DNA of 64,000 bases from Isoetes taiwanensis (taxonomy: Eukaryota > Streptophyta > Lycopodiopsida > Isoetales > Isoetaceae), in the NCBI GenBank assembly GCA_021234155.1, contig JAJEKV010000033.1:3387454-3451453 (forward strand). Direction: 5' to 3'. Numbering within the stretch: position 1 is the first letter of the stretch; each line of letters starts with the position of its first letter. This document shows, in pieces, positions 22,472 to 34,170 of this stretch. The notes beneath the pieces were generated by a model. That model was not told the DNA's origin, searched no databases, and worked only from the letters and a program-made list of their open reading frames with translations. A program made the position numbers and the translations under genes.

Positions 22472-23325
22472 CTACCACCGTCCCCGATCAAGCGCCATTT
22501 CTCCCCAAGGATCAAAGATATTGGGGTAGGATGATAGAGGCAGACTTCGCAGGTGGAGCCCCGAACTTGATAGATATTCCGGCATCCTCGTAATCGTATT
22601 CGGAGAGAGAGGGTTCAGCATTATCAACCGAAATGATCTTACCGGTTCCAAGTCCATAGTGGCATTGAGGTGACCATCCGTGATGACTAACCGATCCGCG
22701 GGCCCAATAATGGATACTCTTGGCTTGGCGGAGGAAAGGTCCGCCAATCAACATTTCATAATCACCGATCTTCTCCCACCTTCCAAACACCAAATTCTAA
22801 GGGGAATCGGAGATCACCAATGTTGATGTGAAGAAGAGGTGTGACGCCTTTGAGGTCGCGTGATATGGCCATTAGCCAATTTGATGTCATATGGGGCACG
22901 ATAGAGTTGTTTGATGCCCATTTGTTTGTGGAGTTTGTCCGTGATGAGATTGATACGCTACCTTCGCCAATTTGAACATGATTGACTTGTTGATTGCCCA
23001 CCGTGGCATGTACCGCGGGTGTAGAGGTATGACGACCCCAACCAAAACGGTCGGGAGTGGTAACCGGTCCTTGAGAGCGTGACATAGTTTCAAAATTGTT
23101 GCCGGACTTAAGGGAATTTTGATTTTTGCCAGCCCTCTTGGAGTTCCAGAGGCACATGAGGAAAAGGATCTGGCTGGATCCACTGCGCCGGAGTGCGTGG
23201 TAATGAAGCAAAGAACCGTTGAGAAGGTCAACCCTCGCAGCAATATCTGGATATGTCCGAGAGCGTGGAGGTTGAGATGTGGAAGGTGCATCTTGTCTTT
23301 GCCGAGCTCGTGGTGGCATGAACAT
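22472..23325 (-). pseudogene. Gypsy aspartic protease region
   Basis: Overlapping reverse frames here contain VINLITDKLHKQMGI-like and INIGDLRFPLEFGVW segments. These fit the region around and after the active site of a retropepsin-like protease. The expected DTG/DSG triad is disrupted by frame changes, so catalytic capacity is unlikely. A plus-strand relic at 280-960 preserves the same blocks, which confirms family membership. Confidence 0.6.
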
Positions 23326-23499
23326 TAGCCAACGCGGCGGCCTTCAGCAGCTTGCATGAGGTTCGTAATGCTTTGGCGCATTTTTTAGGCATGACATGAG
23401 GCATGAGTTTTTCCAAGTCGTGCAAAGTGAACCTTTTGTCCTCTTCATGAGGGATTGTGTCCACTGCAAAGGCAGGTTGCGTGCCATTAGGAATAATGG

Positions 23500-25326
23500 T
23501 TAAGGGACGTGACGCCCTGGTCTGGCGTGAAACCAAACCAGCCCAATTGGATGGCTGGACTGGAGGATTAAGAGCCTGAAAAATTTCTTCCCAGGCTTGT
23601 TGATCCAATTTGAGGTTGATTGGCGTGAGCTGGTTGATAGCGTGATTGCCGAGGCGCCGCGAGGTGGCTTCCGAAGAACGAGACGCGGGCCTTGTTTGCC
23701 ATTGGCAATCCAAAGTTGGTAAGCCGTGAGGCGGACCGAGGTGGTTTGATTGGTGCCAGGAAGTTGCACCTGAACTTGTGGAAGTTGAGGACATGCCGTG
23801 GTGGTATGACCCCATTCGTGATGCTGATAACATCGAGCTTTAGAAGGATCAAAGGGGGGCGTGTTCGGTCCCCCGTTGTTGCCCCTGCAAGGTCGATAGA
23901 GTTGATTGGGTTGAGCCCGCAGGGGTGGCGGCCGATATGGTGATTGTTGCTGAGGTGTTGTTTGCACTTGATAAACCAGTTTGTTGCGGAATGGTGTAGG
24001 ATGAGTGCGCGTGCACTCTTCCGTGGCATGATTGCACATGTTGCATCTTTTACAATGAGGCGGGCCATTGGTGGAGTTGCACTCATTTGCCAAGTGGCCT
24101 TGATATTTGCAGATATGGCACCAGATCCGATCACTACCGGGCCGAAAGTGGAGTGTTGAGGTTGGACAAGGTCTGTGGAACCATGACGGTGGAATGAAAG
24201 GGAGCTCCCGAAGAGCCACGCCAGGGAGGAAACATTGGATCGAAAGTGATTGACAGGTCGATAGCCCGCCCAAAGTCTTGGGCGCAGGTATTCACCATGA
24301 GTCGGATAGCCGGAGGAAGTCCTTGGAGAAACCGCATCAAGATCCGCTCGGGTCGGGTACTCCTTGAGTTTGCCGAAAGGTGATGTGAAGTCGACCGCAA
24401 AAAATCCCCGGGCGGACTGGGTGGGCTCTTGTTGAAGGTCATTGAGTTGCTTGAGATGAAGTTGATCATCATCCGTGGTTCTATAGTGAGAAAGAAAAGC
24501 GCTTTCATTTTCGACCAATCTTGTTTCCAAAGTGGCTTTTGTTGGACATAAGCCATTGATGAGGAGCCACGCAGTTGTGGTGGAAAAGATATGGAATTTC
24601 GGTTGAGGTTGTGCATGACCATTTAGGACAGCCAGAGCCTCAAATTCTTCCATGTGGGCCTGAGCACTTTGGTCTAATGGTTTGCCTTTCGTGTTGCCAA
24701 AGGTGGGATAAGTCAACTTAAGGGTCTGAAAGGTAGAGGTGAAAGTGCTTGGCTGGACAGGAACTGGATAGGGATTATATTGAGGTGGAGTTGGAGGTGG
24801 CATGGTGCCCGAAAAGACCCCGGATGAAGGGGTTGCCGAGGTGGAGGTACCGGAGGTGCCCGATCATTGGTTTTGAGGTCTCAGAAGGTTGTAAACAGGA
24901 GAAGAGCGGTAGGGAAATGTAGGGAAGGGAAATTCCCGGGAGGAGCAAAAGAGACTTGTGGATATCCCCCGCCCACCGTAGGGAGATGATGGTTGTGAAG
25001 GCAGAGGCGATGGCCGTAAGAATGATGGATGTAGGCATGTTCGGGGTCCGAAAGTAAGGTTGAGAAGGTTGAGCCCGATAGGGCTCCCCCGAGCAGTGAT
25101 GAGGTGATCGAGGTTGTGAGCAATGTTTGCACACTTGAGGTGGAGAACTGGGACGAGACATGACACGAGGGGTGGGTGGCGCCGACTGAGCCCTAGACCG
25201 GATGTGGCCTCCCTTAATGTCATAAGCAGATCCATACATGTCGCGAACAGCTTCCCTTCTATGATGGCGCTCCAAGCGAGACGCCGTCTGGGAAAGGAGT
25301 TCTTCTGGCGAAGTTTCGGACGACAT
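23500..25326 (-). pseudogene. Gypsy gag with three zinc-knuckle motifs
   Basis: The likely start is the ATG at 25326 (MSSETSPEELLSQTASRLE), 50 bases inside the primer site. Earlier in-frame codons extend into the LTR and are unlikely to be used. A proline-rich N-terminus is followed by the capsid-like part in 24803-24134, spread over two frames (LTYPTFGNTKGKPLDQ, LMRFLQGLPPAIRLMV). The frame 24273-23500 has two CX2CX4HX4C knuckles (CHICKYQGHLANEC and CKRCNMCNHATEEC) and a third degenerate one with His at the second position (CYQHHEWGHTTTAC). Three knuckles is more than the usual one or two. At least two frameshifts break the gene. Confidence 0.8.
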
Positions 25327-25350
25327 TATGGCATACGTAAGAAAGGAAAA

Positions 25351-25377
25351 TCGAATCAGACCCGACGGCGGGTGCCA
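25351..25377 (-). other. Gypsy primer-binding site
   Basis: On the plus strand this reads like the 3' end of a tRNA: a TCGAATC T-loop followed by an acceptor stem ending in GGTGCCA. It lies one base from the LTR. The exact tRNA was not assigned. Confidence 0.75.
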
Positions 25378-25378
25378 G

Positions 25379-25962
25379 TGTTTGGGGTCTGGTTCGAACT
25401 CCTCGCAAGACACCCCTCCGTGGAGGACCCTTTGATCTAACAGAGAATCTGGGGACTATGTCACGCGGGATTTGCAAGAAAACAAAGGAAAGGGAAAAGA
25501 AAACAAAGAACAATGAGACAACAATGATAAGCTTCCTTGATATCAATGATGATGATACATGAGCTCTCGCAACCGAGAGAAAACTGAAGTGAGACAAGCC
25601 TCAAAACTCATCTAAAACTCATGTGCTAGCTCTACTCATATATATAGTACAATGGCCTTTGGCCCAATATAGACACACGACCGATTTCGCGTGCCGACTC
25701 GGAAGGAGGCCCCGATTTGAGGAATGGGCGTGCCTCTTGAAAAGCCTAAAATCACGCCGACGCCGACGCTGGGCGGTGGACGGTCGCCACTTGTCCGAGG
25801 CCGCCTCTTGTTGACGCCAGCGTGGTCTTTGTCTGCGTGGTCCGCTTGGTCTTCTGGCATTGAGCCTTTGACGACCGATTCGCTACCGATTGTGGATCCT
25901 TGCTCTTGACTTGGTCCGTCGTATGCATGAATAGTCCTGTACCAGGAGGCACAGGACTAACA
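25379..25962 (-). repeat. Gypsy LTR (element 5' end)
   Basis: This 584-bp LTR is bounded by TG...CA and is the partner of 15021-15600. It lies directly beside a GATAG-type microsatellite. Confidence 0.93.
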
Positions 25963-26038
25963 GATAGGATAGAATAGGATCGGATAGGATAGGATAGGAT
26001 AGGATAGGATAGGATAGGATAGGATAGGATAGGATAGA
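25963..26038. repeat. (GGATA)n microsatellite
   Basis: About 14 pentamers of GATAG/GGATA, with one variant (GATCG), start exactly at the gypsy target duplication. The left flank of the element also ends in TATAGGATAG, so the element inserted into this repeat. Confidence 0.95.
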
Positions 26039-27705
26039 GTATTTTATCGTCCAGTTGATCGGGCAGGCCATCAGACTTATGTAGTGCTCGCGAGTTTTCC
26101 TTTACAAGAAGGGCTACTAACTATGTGACACTTCGATATATGTAGCCATCCTATGGGCTGAAATTGTTCTTTAATATCCTGGACCTTTGCTTTCCATTGG
26201 CTTCATGGCCATGCGGAGGGCGTCATTACTTAAGGCTTTGAGCCAACTTTATTGGGCTTCGCTCTTCCCACATATATTGCGTTCCGAACATATGCCCTTT
26301 TCCATCTCCGCACTTTGTTAATAGTCCTACACAATTGCCTCCCCTAATTTTCTTGGTTTCTCAAATCCTATCATATCGTGTTACTAGTTCTCGTTAAGTT
26401 TTTTGTCTTTATGCGTATGCGTCGTCGCGTTGTGGGTGCTTTTTTGGGGAGAAAAGGAAGGATTTCTATTAATCGTATCAAATCACATAATTAGCAAAAA
26501 ATAGGTTGTAGTAATATATCAACCTTATAGCTGCTACTCATCACAAAATAGCTATAAAAGATTTTAGATCTTTATACATATTGATCCCCTAAGGATTAGG
26601 ATACCAAGAAAAGCCTTAGTCTAACTCCCAAGATTGCTATATCTGTCAAATTCTGTCAATTTCCAAAACCTTTTACTTTGAATCTTACCAAAATTCCTGT
26701 TGTTTACCACTTCCAATTATTGTGCATCCTGGATAAGAAACCATAGAGGAGGAGTGTTAATAAAAAGAATGAGGGCCTCACCATGAGCATCTTGTTTAGC
26801 ATTGTGATGATAAAACATATCCTTGAACGACAGGAATTGCCCATCAATGAGTAGCCTTTTATAGCAGAACATGAACTTATCCAACATAAAAGCCTGGTAC
26901 CCATTACGGAGGAAAGGTTTGAGTTTTAACGAATCTTGTGAGATGGAAGGAGTCAAAAGCCAATGCTGTTCATTGATGAATATCTCAGACGCAACAGCAA
27001 AGGCTGAAAGGTCTTTAAGGTTCGGTTTACATCCTCAATGTGAGAGCTATGAATCTATGTGGTCTATGTAATTCGTCCATTATAAACTACACGTAGCTAT
27101 GTCAGCCTTCAAATGATAGTTTGAAAGCAAAATCCACTAGAATTCATTCGACAATTTAGATTGGAAACAAAACAGAATCCGTCTTACTGCAACATACCAA
27201 GACAAAATTTTATACAAAAAATTCGCAATTTATACAAACTTTCAATGTTGGATCATAGCCAGATCACCTTTCAAGCTGATAGTTGGAGGCAAATATTTGA
27301 AAGCAGACCAGTTGGATCATATATTTGGAGGCAGACCCATTGGAGCAGATAGTTGGAGGCAGACCAGTTGAGAGCAGGCGAGTGTGGAGCAGACCAGTTC
27401 GGAGCAGACCAGTTGAGGTAGACTGAGGGGAACCCCACGAATGTTATGGCGCATGTTCTTCCTTCTTAGTTGAGGGTTTCCTATCCTTTTTAATTTTTTC
27501 AGTACCTCTGGTGAGTAGCACGCTGCATCTACTTACTTAAAATGTTTCTTGGGGTGGGTGTCCTCTTTTTTCCGGCCGCCAGTAATGCCGGTAACACTGC
27601 ATTTTCCGGCCAAAAGCGTTATTTTGGGACCAGAATATCAAATCCAGGAGAAAATCGTTTTTCTAACGCTTTTTTCAAAATCCTTTTATTCTTTTTAGTT
27701 AGATA

Positions 27706-27735
27706 CTAGTAAATGTGTGCCCGGCGTTGCCGGGC
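27706..27735 (-). mobile_element. Helitron-like 3' terminus
   Basis: On the minus strand a perfect stem-loop GCCCGGCAACGCCGGGC is followed nine bases later by CTAG and then T. This is the 3' hallmark of Helitrons (hairpin, CTRR, insertion before T). No 5' TC end or Rep/helicase gene was identified. Confidence 0.45.
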
Positions 27736-27951
27736 TAAAACACAAATAAATCACGCACAAATATGCCAATTGAAATTGAATCATACGTCCAAGAACATAA
27801 GGAGATATATGATCAAAAGTGTGCAAAGCAACAAAGATTGTGTTAAAAAAACTTTTAGGATATCTTGCAGTCAAAACTCTCATCATGATGGCCTTAAAGT
27901 AACAGTCATGTGTAAAAATCATAATGCCAAACTTTAGACACTATAACCAAA

Positions 27952-27980
27952 CTAGTTACGGTGCCCAGCGTTGCTGGGCA
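27952..27980 (-). mobile_element. Second Helitron-like 3' terminus
   Basis: A perfect stem-loop (TGCCCAGC, loop, GCTGGGCA) is followed six bases later on the minus strand by CTAG and T. The spacing is slightly short. It lies 245 bp from the first terminus in the same orientation, which suggests two related ends or a nested insertion. Confidence 0.4.
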
Positions 27981-29271
27981 TACATTACGAACCTGCAAAT
28001 GATAGCCAAAGAAAAAGGAAAGATGTGTACCATTATTGTTGAGTGTTTTGTGGATTACTGTTGAGCAATATGTGGAAAATGTAGCGAGGCTCTTAAGTTT
28101 CATCTAAATATAACAATTTCTACAACTTCTATTGAACATGAATTTTACAATTTTTTGTTCTTGAAATAAACCTAATATGGAATATAAATAGCGCTTAGTA
28201 TTGCTGGTATATAATGTATTTATTGGGCATAAGATAACATTATATGGCACCAAAATTTGGATTATGCAACAACTTTTGAATGAGGTTGCATGCTAGCTAA
28301 AATATGCCACAATTTTGTGTAACTTACAATTATGGCAAGGATCTTGGTAGATGAATTTGAAATCAAGAATTTCTATATTTCACATGCTAAAAATTGCTAA
28401 TAGTTTCAAAATGTGGTAGACAGATTTTGTTTTGGTCTATGAAAGAGTTCAAAAGGATATTTTAGATTCAAGTGACACTTAATATATTGATAAATGACAT
28501 ATACTATTGTTCATCTTCCAAGTTGCTTGGTTTCCATCGTCTGACTGGCTGCAGAAAGTAGCCTCGAAAACATGTGCTTGTTCCATGATTGGGATTGGCT
28601 GCAAAAAGTAGCCTCGAAAACATGAGCCTGTTCCATGATTGGAGCATATGGTATTTGTGCAATCATTCAAAACGAAAATGTAAGCAAAAAAAAATTTAAG
28701 GTAGAGGAAACATTAGAGTTTTTTTGGGGTTACAAAATCACCTCATAAGGTTAAGCTGAGTCAGCATAGTTAGAGTAGGTTAAAGTTCAATTAACACATT
28801 TGCCCGGGGGTTATAGGGCAGGAGGAAAGCTGCCCACTATTTGTCTTTTATATTTAATTAGGTATGAGGTGTATTTTTTTTTTTTTTTTTTTTTTTTGGC
28901 TTTTAGTTAACTACTACGTAGAGAAATTGATTCGACCTAATAATGATGAGTCCGATGGCGCCATGGAGATTGGAGGCAGATGGAGATTTTAAAATTTGTG
29001 GATTAAGACATCCAAAAACTAACTTTTGAGGGGTTGATAGCAAAGTGTATCTCACTCCAGCTCCCCTTCCCGATACAAAAAATGCAATGAGTATTCTATG
29101 AGAAACACTCCAAGCTAATCGAAAAGATGGAGAATAGAGGTTTGGAATTTTACATTTAACTCAAGTTCAGTCAAGTATTTGGTTGCATGCTTGATTTATT
29201 TCTACAATTTCGGTTTTAGATCCTCAGAGTTTCAAATTCAGTTTGTATTTTGATGTTAGTTTTTTGTGCAG

Positions 29272-30569
29272 AGCCTTTGAGGGAATGTAGCATGAATTTA
29301 TGTACATTTCGTTTGCAAATACCTGAGAATTGCTTGCCGATTCATAATGAAAAGAAAGGAAAATTCAATCATGCTGTTGATGAGAATGCCTTGAGAGCAG
29401 AAGGGAAGACAAATATTGATTTATGGACAAGAGGGGAGTTGTATCCAAGAGATCCAATTCTAAACATCCACCCTCAATTCAATGGTCCAACAGGTCTGCT
29501 AAAGTTTACTTCTAAAGGAAATCATGGCTTACTAGGTTATTGCAGGAATTTGGTAAGTGGATTTTCTGATTCAAGTTTGAGAGCTGCTTTTTATCAAACA
29601 CAAATGGGTAATTTTCAGCTTAAATATCAGCAGGATGCATTGGTTAGGCATAATGATGCTTTGGGCAAGCAAAATTCCTTATTGGTACATTCTTGCAACT
29701 CCTTGCAAACACAAATTCAAAAGATCCAAGAGGGAAATGCCCACTTGGAGCAGAGCCTCATGCTTGAACGTGCAAAGTCCAAGCGCTTGCTCGAAGAGAA
29801 GGAAAACTTAGAGCGAAGAATGAAGAGACTTAAAGCTACTCCATTGGGTGCAAGGGAGAGAAAGAAATCTATGAAACCAATTGATGTATTACGTCCTGGT
29901 GGTGGAACACAAAGAAGAGTGAGAGCTATAAAAACACTGATGGATCCATCCATGGAGAATAAGAGAAACAGAGGAGGCCATCTTGCTGGACTTCTAAAGA
30001 AAATTGTATGCAAAGATGACGTGTTGAACTTAATCAAACTGCCAGGTACTAATCTCTTGAAGAAAGCCGTAATTGAGAATGTCTTAACAGAATTAAATGA
30101 GGAGCAAGATGCAGACCAGGTCCAATATGCATGCGATAGTGCAGGTATTAGTAGAAATGCATACATTCAATTGTTCAAAGCGCTAAAGACGTCCACAACG
30201 ATGAGCATCAAGAAAGCAGTTCTTCCGAAGATCTCTAAGATTTGGTCTTGCAGGAACTATAGGAATCTGAAAATCAGAGAACTTTTGGGGCCTATGACGC
30301 ATATTGATTCTACAATCAGCGTAAAAGATTTGGACCAAAATACTAGTAAAGGAAAAAGGGTGCAGCAAGTAACAGAAAATAAGTTCATCCTTGATGCAAA
30401 GAACAATTGTTGGGTTGATATCGAGAACTTATTGAAACTCATGGTTAAATATTATGACATGAAAGTGGACGATTGTAATGGACGTCTAATTATTGCAGAG
30501 CAGTGGGCTTTTCCCCCTCAAACAACAAAGATCCAATCTCAAAGTGGAAGGCTTGGAAGACACTCGTAA
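29272..30569 (+). CDS. Orphan ORF with coiled coil and basic linker (439 codons open)
   Basis: An uninterrupted frame runs from 29250 (TTG; first ATG at 29253) to the stop at 30569. A good acceptor (TTTTTTGTGCAG) ends at 29271, so this may be the large 3' exon of a gene. About residues 115-205 form a charged coiled coil (LERAKSKRLLEEKENLERRM). A basic linker follows (GARERKKSMKPID), then a helical domain (GISRNAYIQLFKALK) and a C-terminal block ending MVKYYDMKVDDCNGRLI. I recognise no catalytic motif. It could be a lineage-specific host gene or an accessory gene of an unrecognised mobile element. The absence of frameshifts, unlike its surroundings, argues for recent or current function. Confidence 0.5.
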
Positions 30570-30703
30570 TGCTATCTGCTGGTACAATGTCTTGCTGGTC
30601 GGACAAACATAACCCTGTTCAATACAAGCATTAATTTCAGAAAATATATGAGTAGAAATAAACAAAATGCTGACTTACAATTGGCTTGCAATCGAGGAAA
30701 ACC

Positions 30704-31535
30704 TCATCTCTTATAAATTGGTTCTTTAGACATGTCAGAAGGGCTATACACATGTTGAACTTGTATTTCCAGACCAGTTCTTCTTTGAAGAAGATCCAAC
30801 ACTCTCCCTTTCCAATGAGATTTTATATTTGTTTGGCGTGCTCGCTCCACACCATGAGGGCCTCTGCATGAAGGCTGCATGGTGATAAATGCACCCGCTG
30901 AAACTATTAGGTCATCGTGGCCTTCTATCGTCAGTGCAACGGATCTAATTTTTCCATCATAGGCCATGTGACTGTTTTAAGCAAGTATTCAGCCTGCATA
31001 ACATGTAGATTCATTATTACCTTTTTTGAAGAATCAAAATAAACTGTGTCCTGCTACAAAGAATGCTGCTCATTCCAAGAAAAGCAAATCAATCATTAAA
31101 AAAGAGAGCAAAACATGCAAGAGATAGCAAGCAATCTCAAGAAATTTAAATAAGACCTGTTGTGGAATATATTTCGCATTTATGCCTGAAGCTGCTCGCA
31201 ACACAACCACAATACAAGCTTGTAATAAATTTAAGACAGTTTTTAGCATGCACTAAAGGTGAAATGCTTTTCCTTCTATCTTTAGTTTAAGAATGCAAAA
31301 ACATCATTAAGATGTGGAATAGAGATCCAAGAGGCAGAAAGCAATTTGTAATTTAAATAAGACACTTGTTTCTCCACATGCTTGATATGAGTATACAATC
31401 TCCTAAACAACCAGATCTTATTTTTCTCTCTTCTGTATTCATGCAATCAACCTTCAAAACAACATCTCCATCTGGATTGCAATAACGAAGGCATGCAGCA
31501 GTCTTGCGTAAACATACTTCATGTAGATGCTGCAA
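30704..31535 (-). CDS. Two exon-like reverse-strand segments, unknown gene
   Basis: The segment ending near 31524 follows a strong acceptor (TTTTTTTGCAG) and reads HLHEVCLRKTAACLRYC then GDVVLKVDCMNTEERKI. A second open segment (30967-30704) contains IRSVALTIEGHDDLIVSAG and follows a TTATGCAG acceptor-like site. Each is reasonable as an exon but I cannot join them or name a family. A GC-richer stretch near 31760-31900 could be the 5' end of the same gene. From 31950 to 32460 nothing is recognised. Confidence 0.2.
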
Positions 31536-32463
31536 AAAAATTACCTGATTTCCAGCGAGAATGGTTATCTGGGGATGCTAATGCTTGACATAAATTTCCT
31601 GTGTTTATAAGCAAAAGCTCCACTGTATCAGATGATCAGAAAGTTTCAATGTATCAGATGGTAGGAATTGATGTGAAACCTGCACAATATTACCGTACAT
31701 GTGAGAGGGATAAGCATCTCACACACTGCAAAAATTTGCAAAGGCATTCGTTTCTAGCCGCTTCCTTGACCTAATCCTTGCACGAACGACAGATTCATTC
31801 GATTCCTCTCAAGAGTCCGAGCTTCGCACGAGAAAACGAGCTTCCCCCTTCCATTCAATTTTCGATTAGGCTACGGGAGGGAATTTCGAATTGGCATTCA
31901 ATAAGCCTAATTAAAAGCTCCCCTAATCAAAACGACCCTAATTAAAAGGTAGAAGATGCCAAAAAATTTTGGGCAAGGCGGGCTAAAAAGCGGGCAGATG
32001 AGATCCAATAATATCTAGCCACGTGGAAATTTTGAAAGACAAATGCCCACTCTAGTGTCATAACCTGCTTTTTTATTGGCTAGAAGCTTTCCTAGTTGGC
32101 AAAGCTATATGGTGGGTTTGTAACCCCAAAATGTTTCTAATGCATATACTATGTAAATGGGGAAAGCCCAAGACATCAACTTCCAAGCTTATAGAATTGG
32201 CATTTAGAAACCACAATGCCTTCATGCATTGAAAGCGTGAACAACATGCAAACACAGATGTATTTGCAAAACAAAATGAAGTAGAACATGTTAGTTTTGG
32301 AAATAAGCCAAACAAATTAAAAGGTACCAAATATCTCCGAATGCACCTTCATGAGACTTGCAGCTTTGAAAGTTATATTGTCAATCACTTTTCTTGAAAC
32401 AAAAAATCTAGACTATATAAAAAATTTTGTATATAAGAGCATGGAAGCATGGGTTTGCTCCTC

Positions 32464-32930
32464 TGGTTTTTTTTTTTTTTGAAGAACTGTGTCATCAATA
32501 TATTAAAAGAATGATAATGTTACAAAGCAAGTGAGGAGGAAGGAGAACTGCCCCAAAGAGATAGCGATACCTCGACACTCCACAACAAACTCACAGAAAA
32601 ACTGCAACTCTACTGCTGTACAAACCGACCATCACCATCTACAACACCCAAGAAGTCCCGCCAAATAGCAAACTTCCGCTCTACTAATCCCGGAAACACC
32701 AGAAAGCTTTGAATAGCTTGTACCTGAGTCGAGGAATCAGAGAGGCTGCAGGCTGCTGAATCCCATGAAAGATCCACAACCGCCGCCGCTTCCAAATCAG
32801 CCACACCAACCAAGCCACGCACAGATGCAAGGCTTGCTGCCGCAAGAGCGGCCAACCACCAGGATACACATGAAGCAGCAACTGTTGGCTAGTCAATCTC
32901 ACCTGAAACAGAGCCCTAATCCATCATATC
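32464..32930 (-). mobile_element. 5'-truncated LINE fragment, same family as 10.2 kb
   Basis: On the minus strand the frame 32902-32684 reads LTSQQLLLHVYPGGWPLL and WLVWLIWKRRRLWIF. This aligns with LTSQQLLLAIYP and WLLWTIWKRRRLVIF of the fragment at 10203-10739. The coding part is followed, towards lower coordinates, by a non-coding tail and an oligo-A run (plus-strand T run at about 32468-32482). The zinc-binding cysteines are not retained. Confidence 0.75.
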
Positions 32931-33917
32931 CATTCTCAAAAAAGATTAATCCTTACTCTTGTTACATCTTTAATATTCAATTCCCTCAGGTTTAATATTT
33001 AAATGCTAACTATATCACAGAGAGAATAGTGCAGAGGCAAATGTAGGATGTGTATAAAATGCGCCATGTATTTAATGAGCATTGTCCAATTACCTGTTCC
33101 ATGACATACAGTTCTGCATATGATCATCTCATCTTGCAAGTTGCTAGGTTCAAATCCATTGACACTTAATATGCCCATTTGCTAAAATGATTGTGCATAC
33201 TGTTTATTTTCTGCAATTCTCTGAACCAGCTTTCTGCATGCTTGAATAAATTGAAGAGCTTCAATAAAGCAAATAGAATGAATATACTGTAGAGATTTTG
33301 TAAGAATTTGATGATATGATCTTAGATGATTGAAAGCAAACATTTTGTAATGCTTGATCCAGCATTTTTATGACCACCACCTGTAAAAGAACAACAACTT
33401 TAAATATGGTATAGATAGCAAATATGGAACTTGTCAAATTATTTGTAATTTCCATCATGGCAGAGTAGATCACATAGAGCACCAATAGAAATGAATGGTT
33501 GTAGATCAAAACATAAACTCATTTCCAGTGAAAATTAAAACACAGGGCTTGCAAAAAATGCACCTCAAAAGCAAGCATAGCATGGGACGTAAAAGATCAG
33601 ATATAACACACTTAATAATTGATGATATCAATGTCAGAAGGGATGTAACCAAACTCTTACAATTGCAAAATGCATTTCATCCATGTTTGCCTTGAGAATA
33701 GCCAAGGATATGGCAGAAACCAGCAAAGATGTTAGGGTTTTAGTTATTACCTTAGCCACATTCTGCAATAGTCATACTTCGTCTTTAATCTGAAACTATG
33801 GAATAGAGTGACGCTACAGGACCAGACATCTGCAATATGTAGAACTGGTCATTTGCGTTGATAAAAAAAAGTAACTTATTGGAATGAAAATATCCAGAAG
33901 ATTCACACATACCTTAC
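32931..33917. other. No gene recognised
   Basis: AT-rich sequence with only short frames. It may include intron remnants of the adjacent kinase pseudogene. Confidence 0.4.
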
Positions 33918-34170
33918 CGTCATACTCCTCTTTAGATACCACTTCTGGTGCTATGCATGCTGGTGTCCCAACTGTTGATTTTGGCTGAGAATGCAGTAGA
34001 GAAGACTGCATACATGCACATTATAAACATCGCCCATCAAAGAATACACATGCGAAGTAGGAAGCTGCTTACCTTTAAATAACCAAAGTCACAAATTGTA
34101 ACTGGGGAGCAATGCTTCCATATAGCAATACGTTTTTCAACTTAAAATCACGATGACAAATCTTTTGCAG
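33918..34170 (-). pseudogene. SnRK2-type protein kinase relic (two exons)
   Basis: The exon 34008-33918 reads [19 protein letters not shown] then SKEEYDG and ends in a GTAAGG donor. This is the activation segment and APE-like motif of plant SnRK2 kinases. The preceding exon, 34170-34073, reads ICHRDFKLKNVLLYGS, the catalytic HRDLK loop with Phe for Leu. A one-base deletion then throws the DFG region out of frame (CDFGY is still readable in the next frame). It also ends in a GTAAG donor. Exon borders match the usual intron-bearing gene, so this is a decayed genomic copy rather than a processed one. No other kinase exons were identified. Confidence 0.75.

Larger units (their letters stand above)
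15021..25962 (-). mobile_element. Complete Ty3/gypsy LTR retrotransposon, frameshifted
   Basis: The element is flanked by LTRs of 580 and 584 bp and by a 5-bp target duplication GATAG (15016-15020 and 25963-25967). On the minus strand the order is LTR, primer site, gag, protease, reverse transcriptase, RNase H, integrase, an extra ORF region, polypurine tract, LTR. The RT-before-integrase order is that of Ty3/gypsy. No chromodomain is visible. Frameshifts occur in every coding block and the LTRs differ by scattered substitutions and indels, so it is an older, probably inactive copy. Confidence 0.93.
26039..29250. other. AT-rich intergenic DNA, no clear gene
   Basis: A reverse ORF at 26956-26717 (FLRNGYQAFMLDKFMFCY) could be an exon but has no recognised domain. 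Short repeats of GGAGCAGACCAGTT type lie at 27290-27425. A 57-bp tandem duplication (GTAGCCTCGAAAACATG unit) is at 28545-28640, and a T-tract of more than 20 bases lies near 28874. The Helitron-like ends are listed separately. Confidence 0.4.

Noticed and set aside
27713-27937. Forward ORF of 74 codons beside the Helitron-like hairpin
   Set aside because: Its start is made by the hairpin sequence itself and the rest is low-complexity AT-rich DNA.
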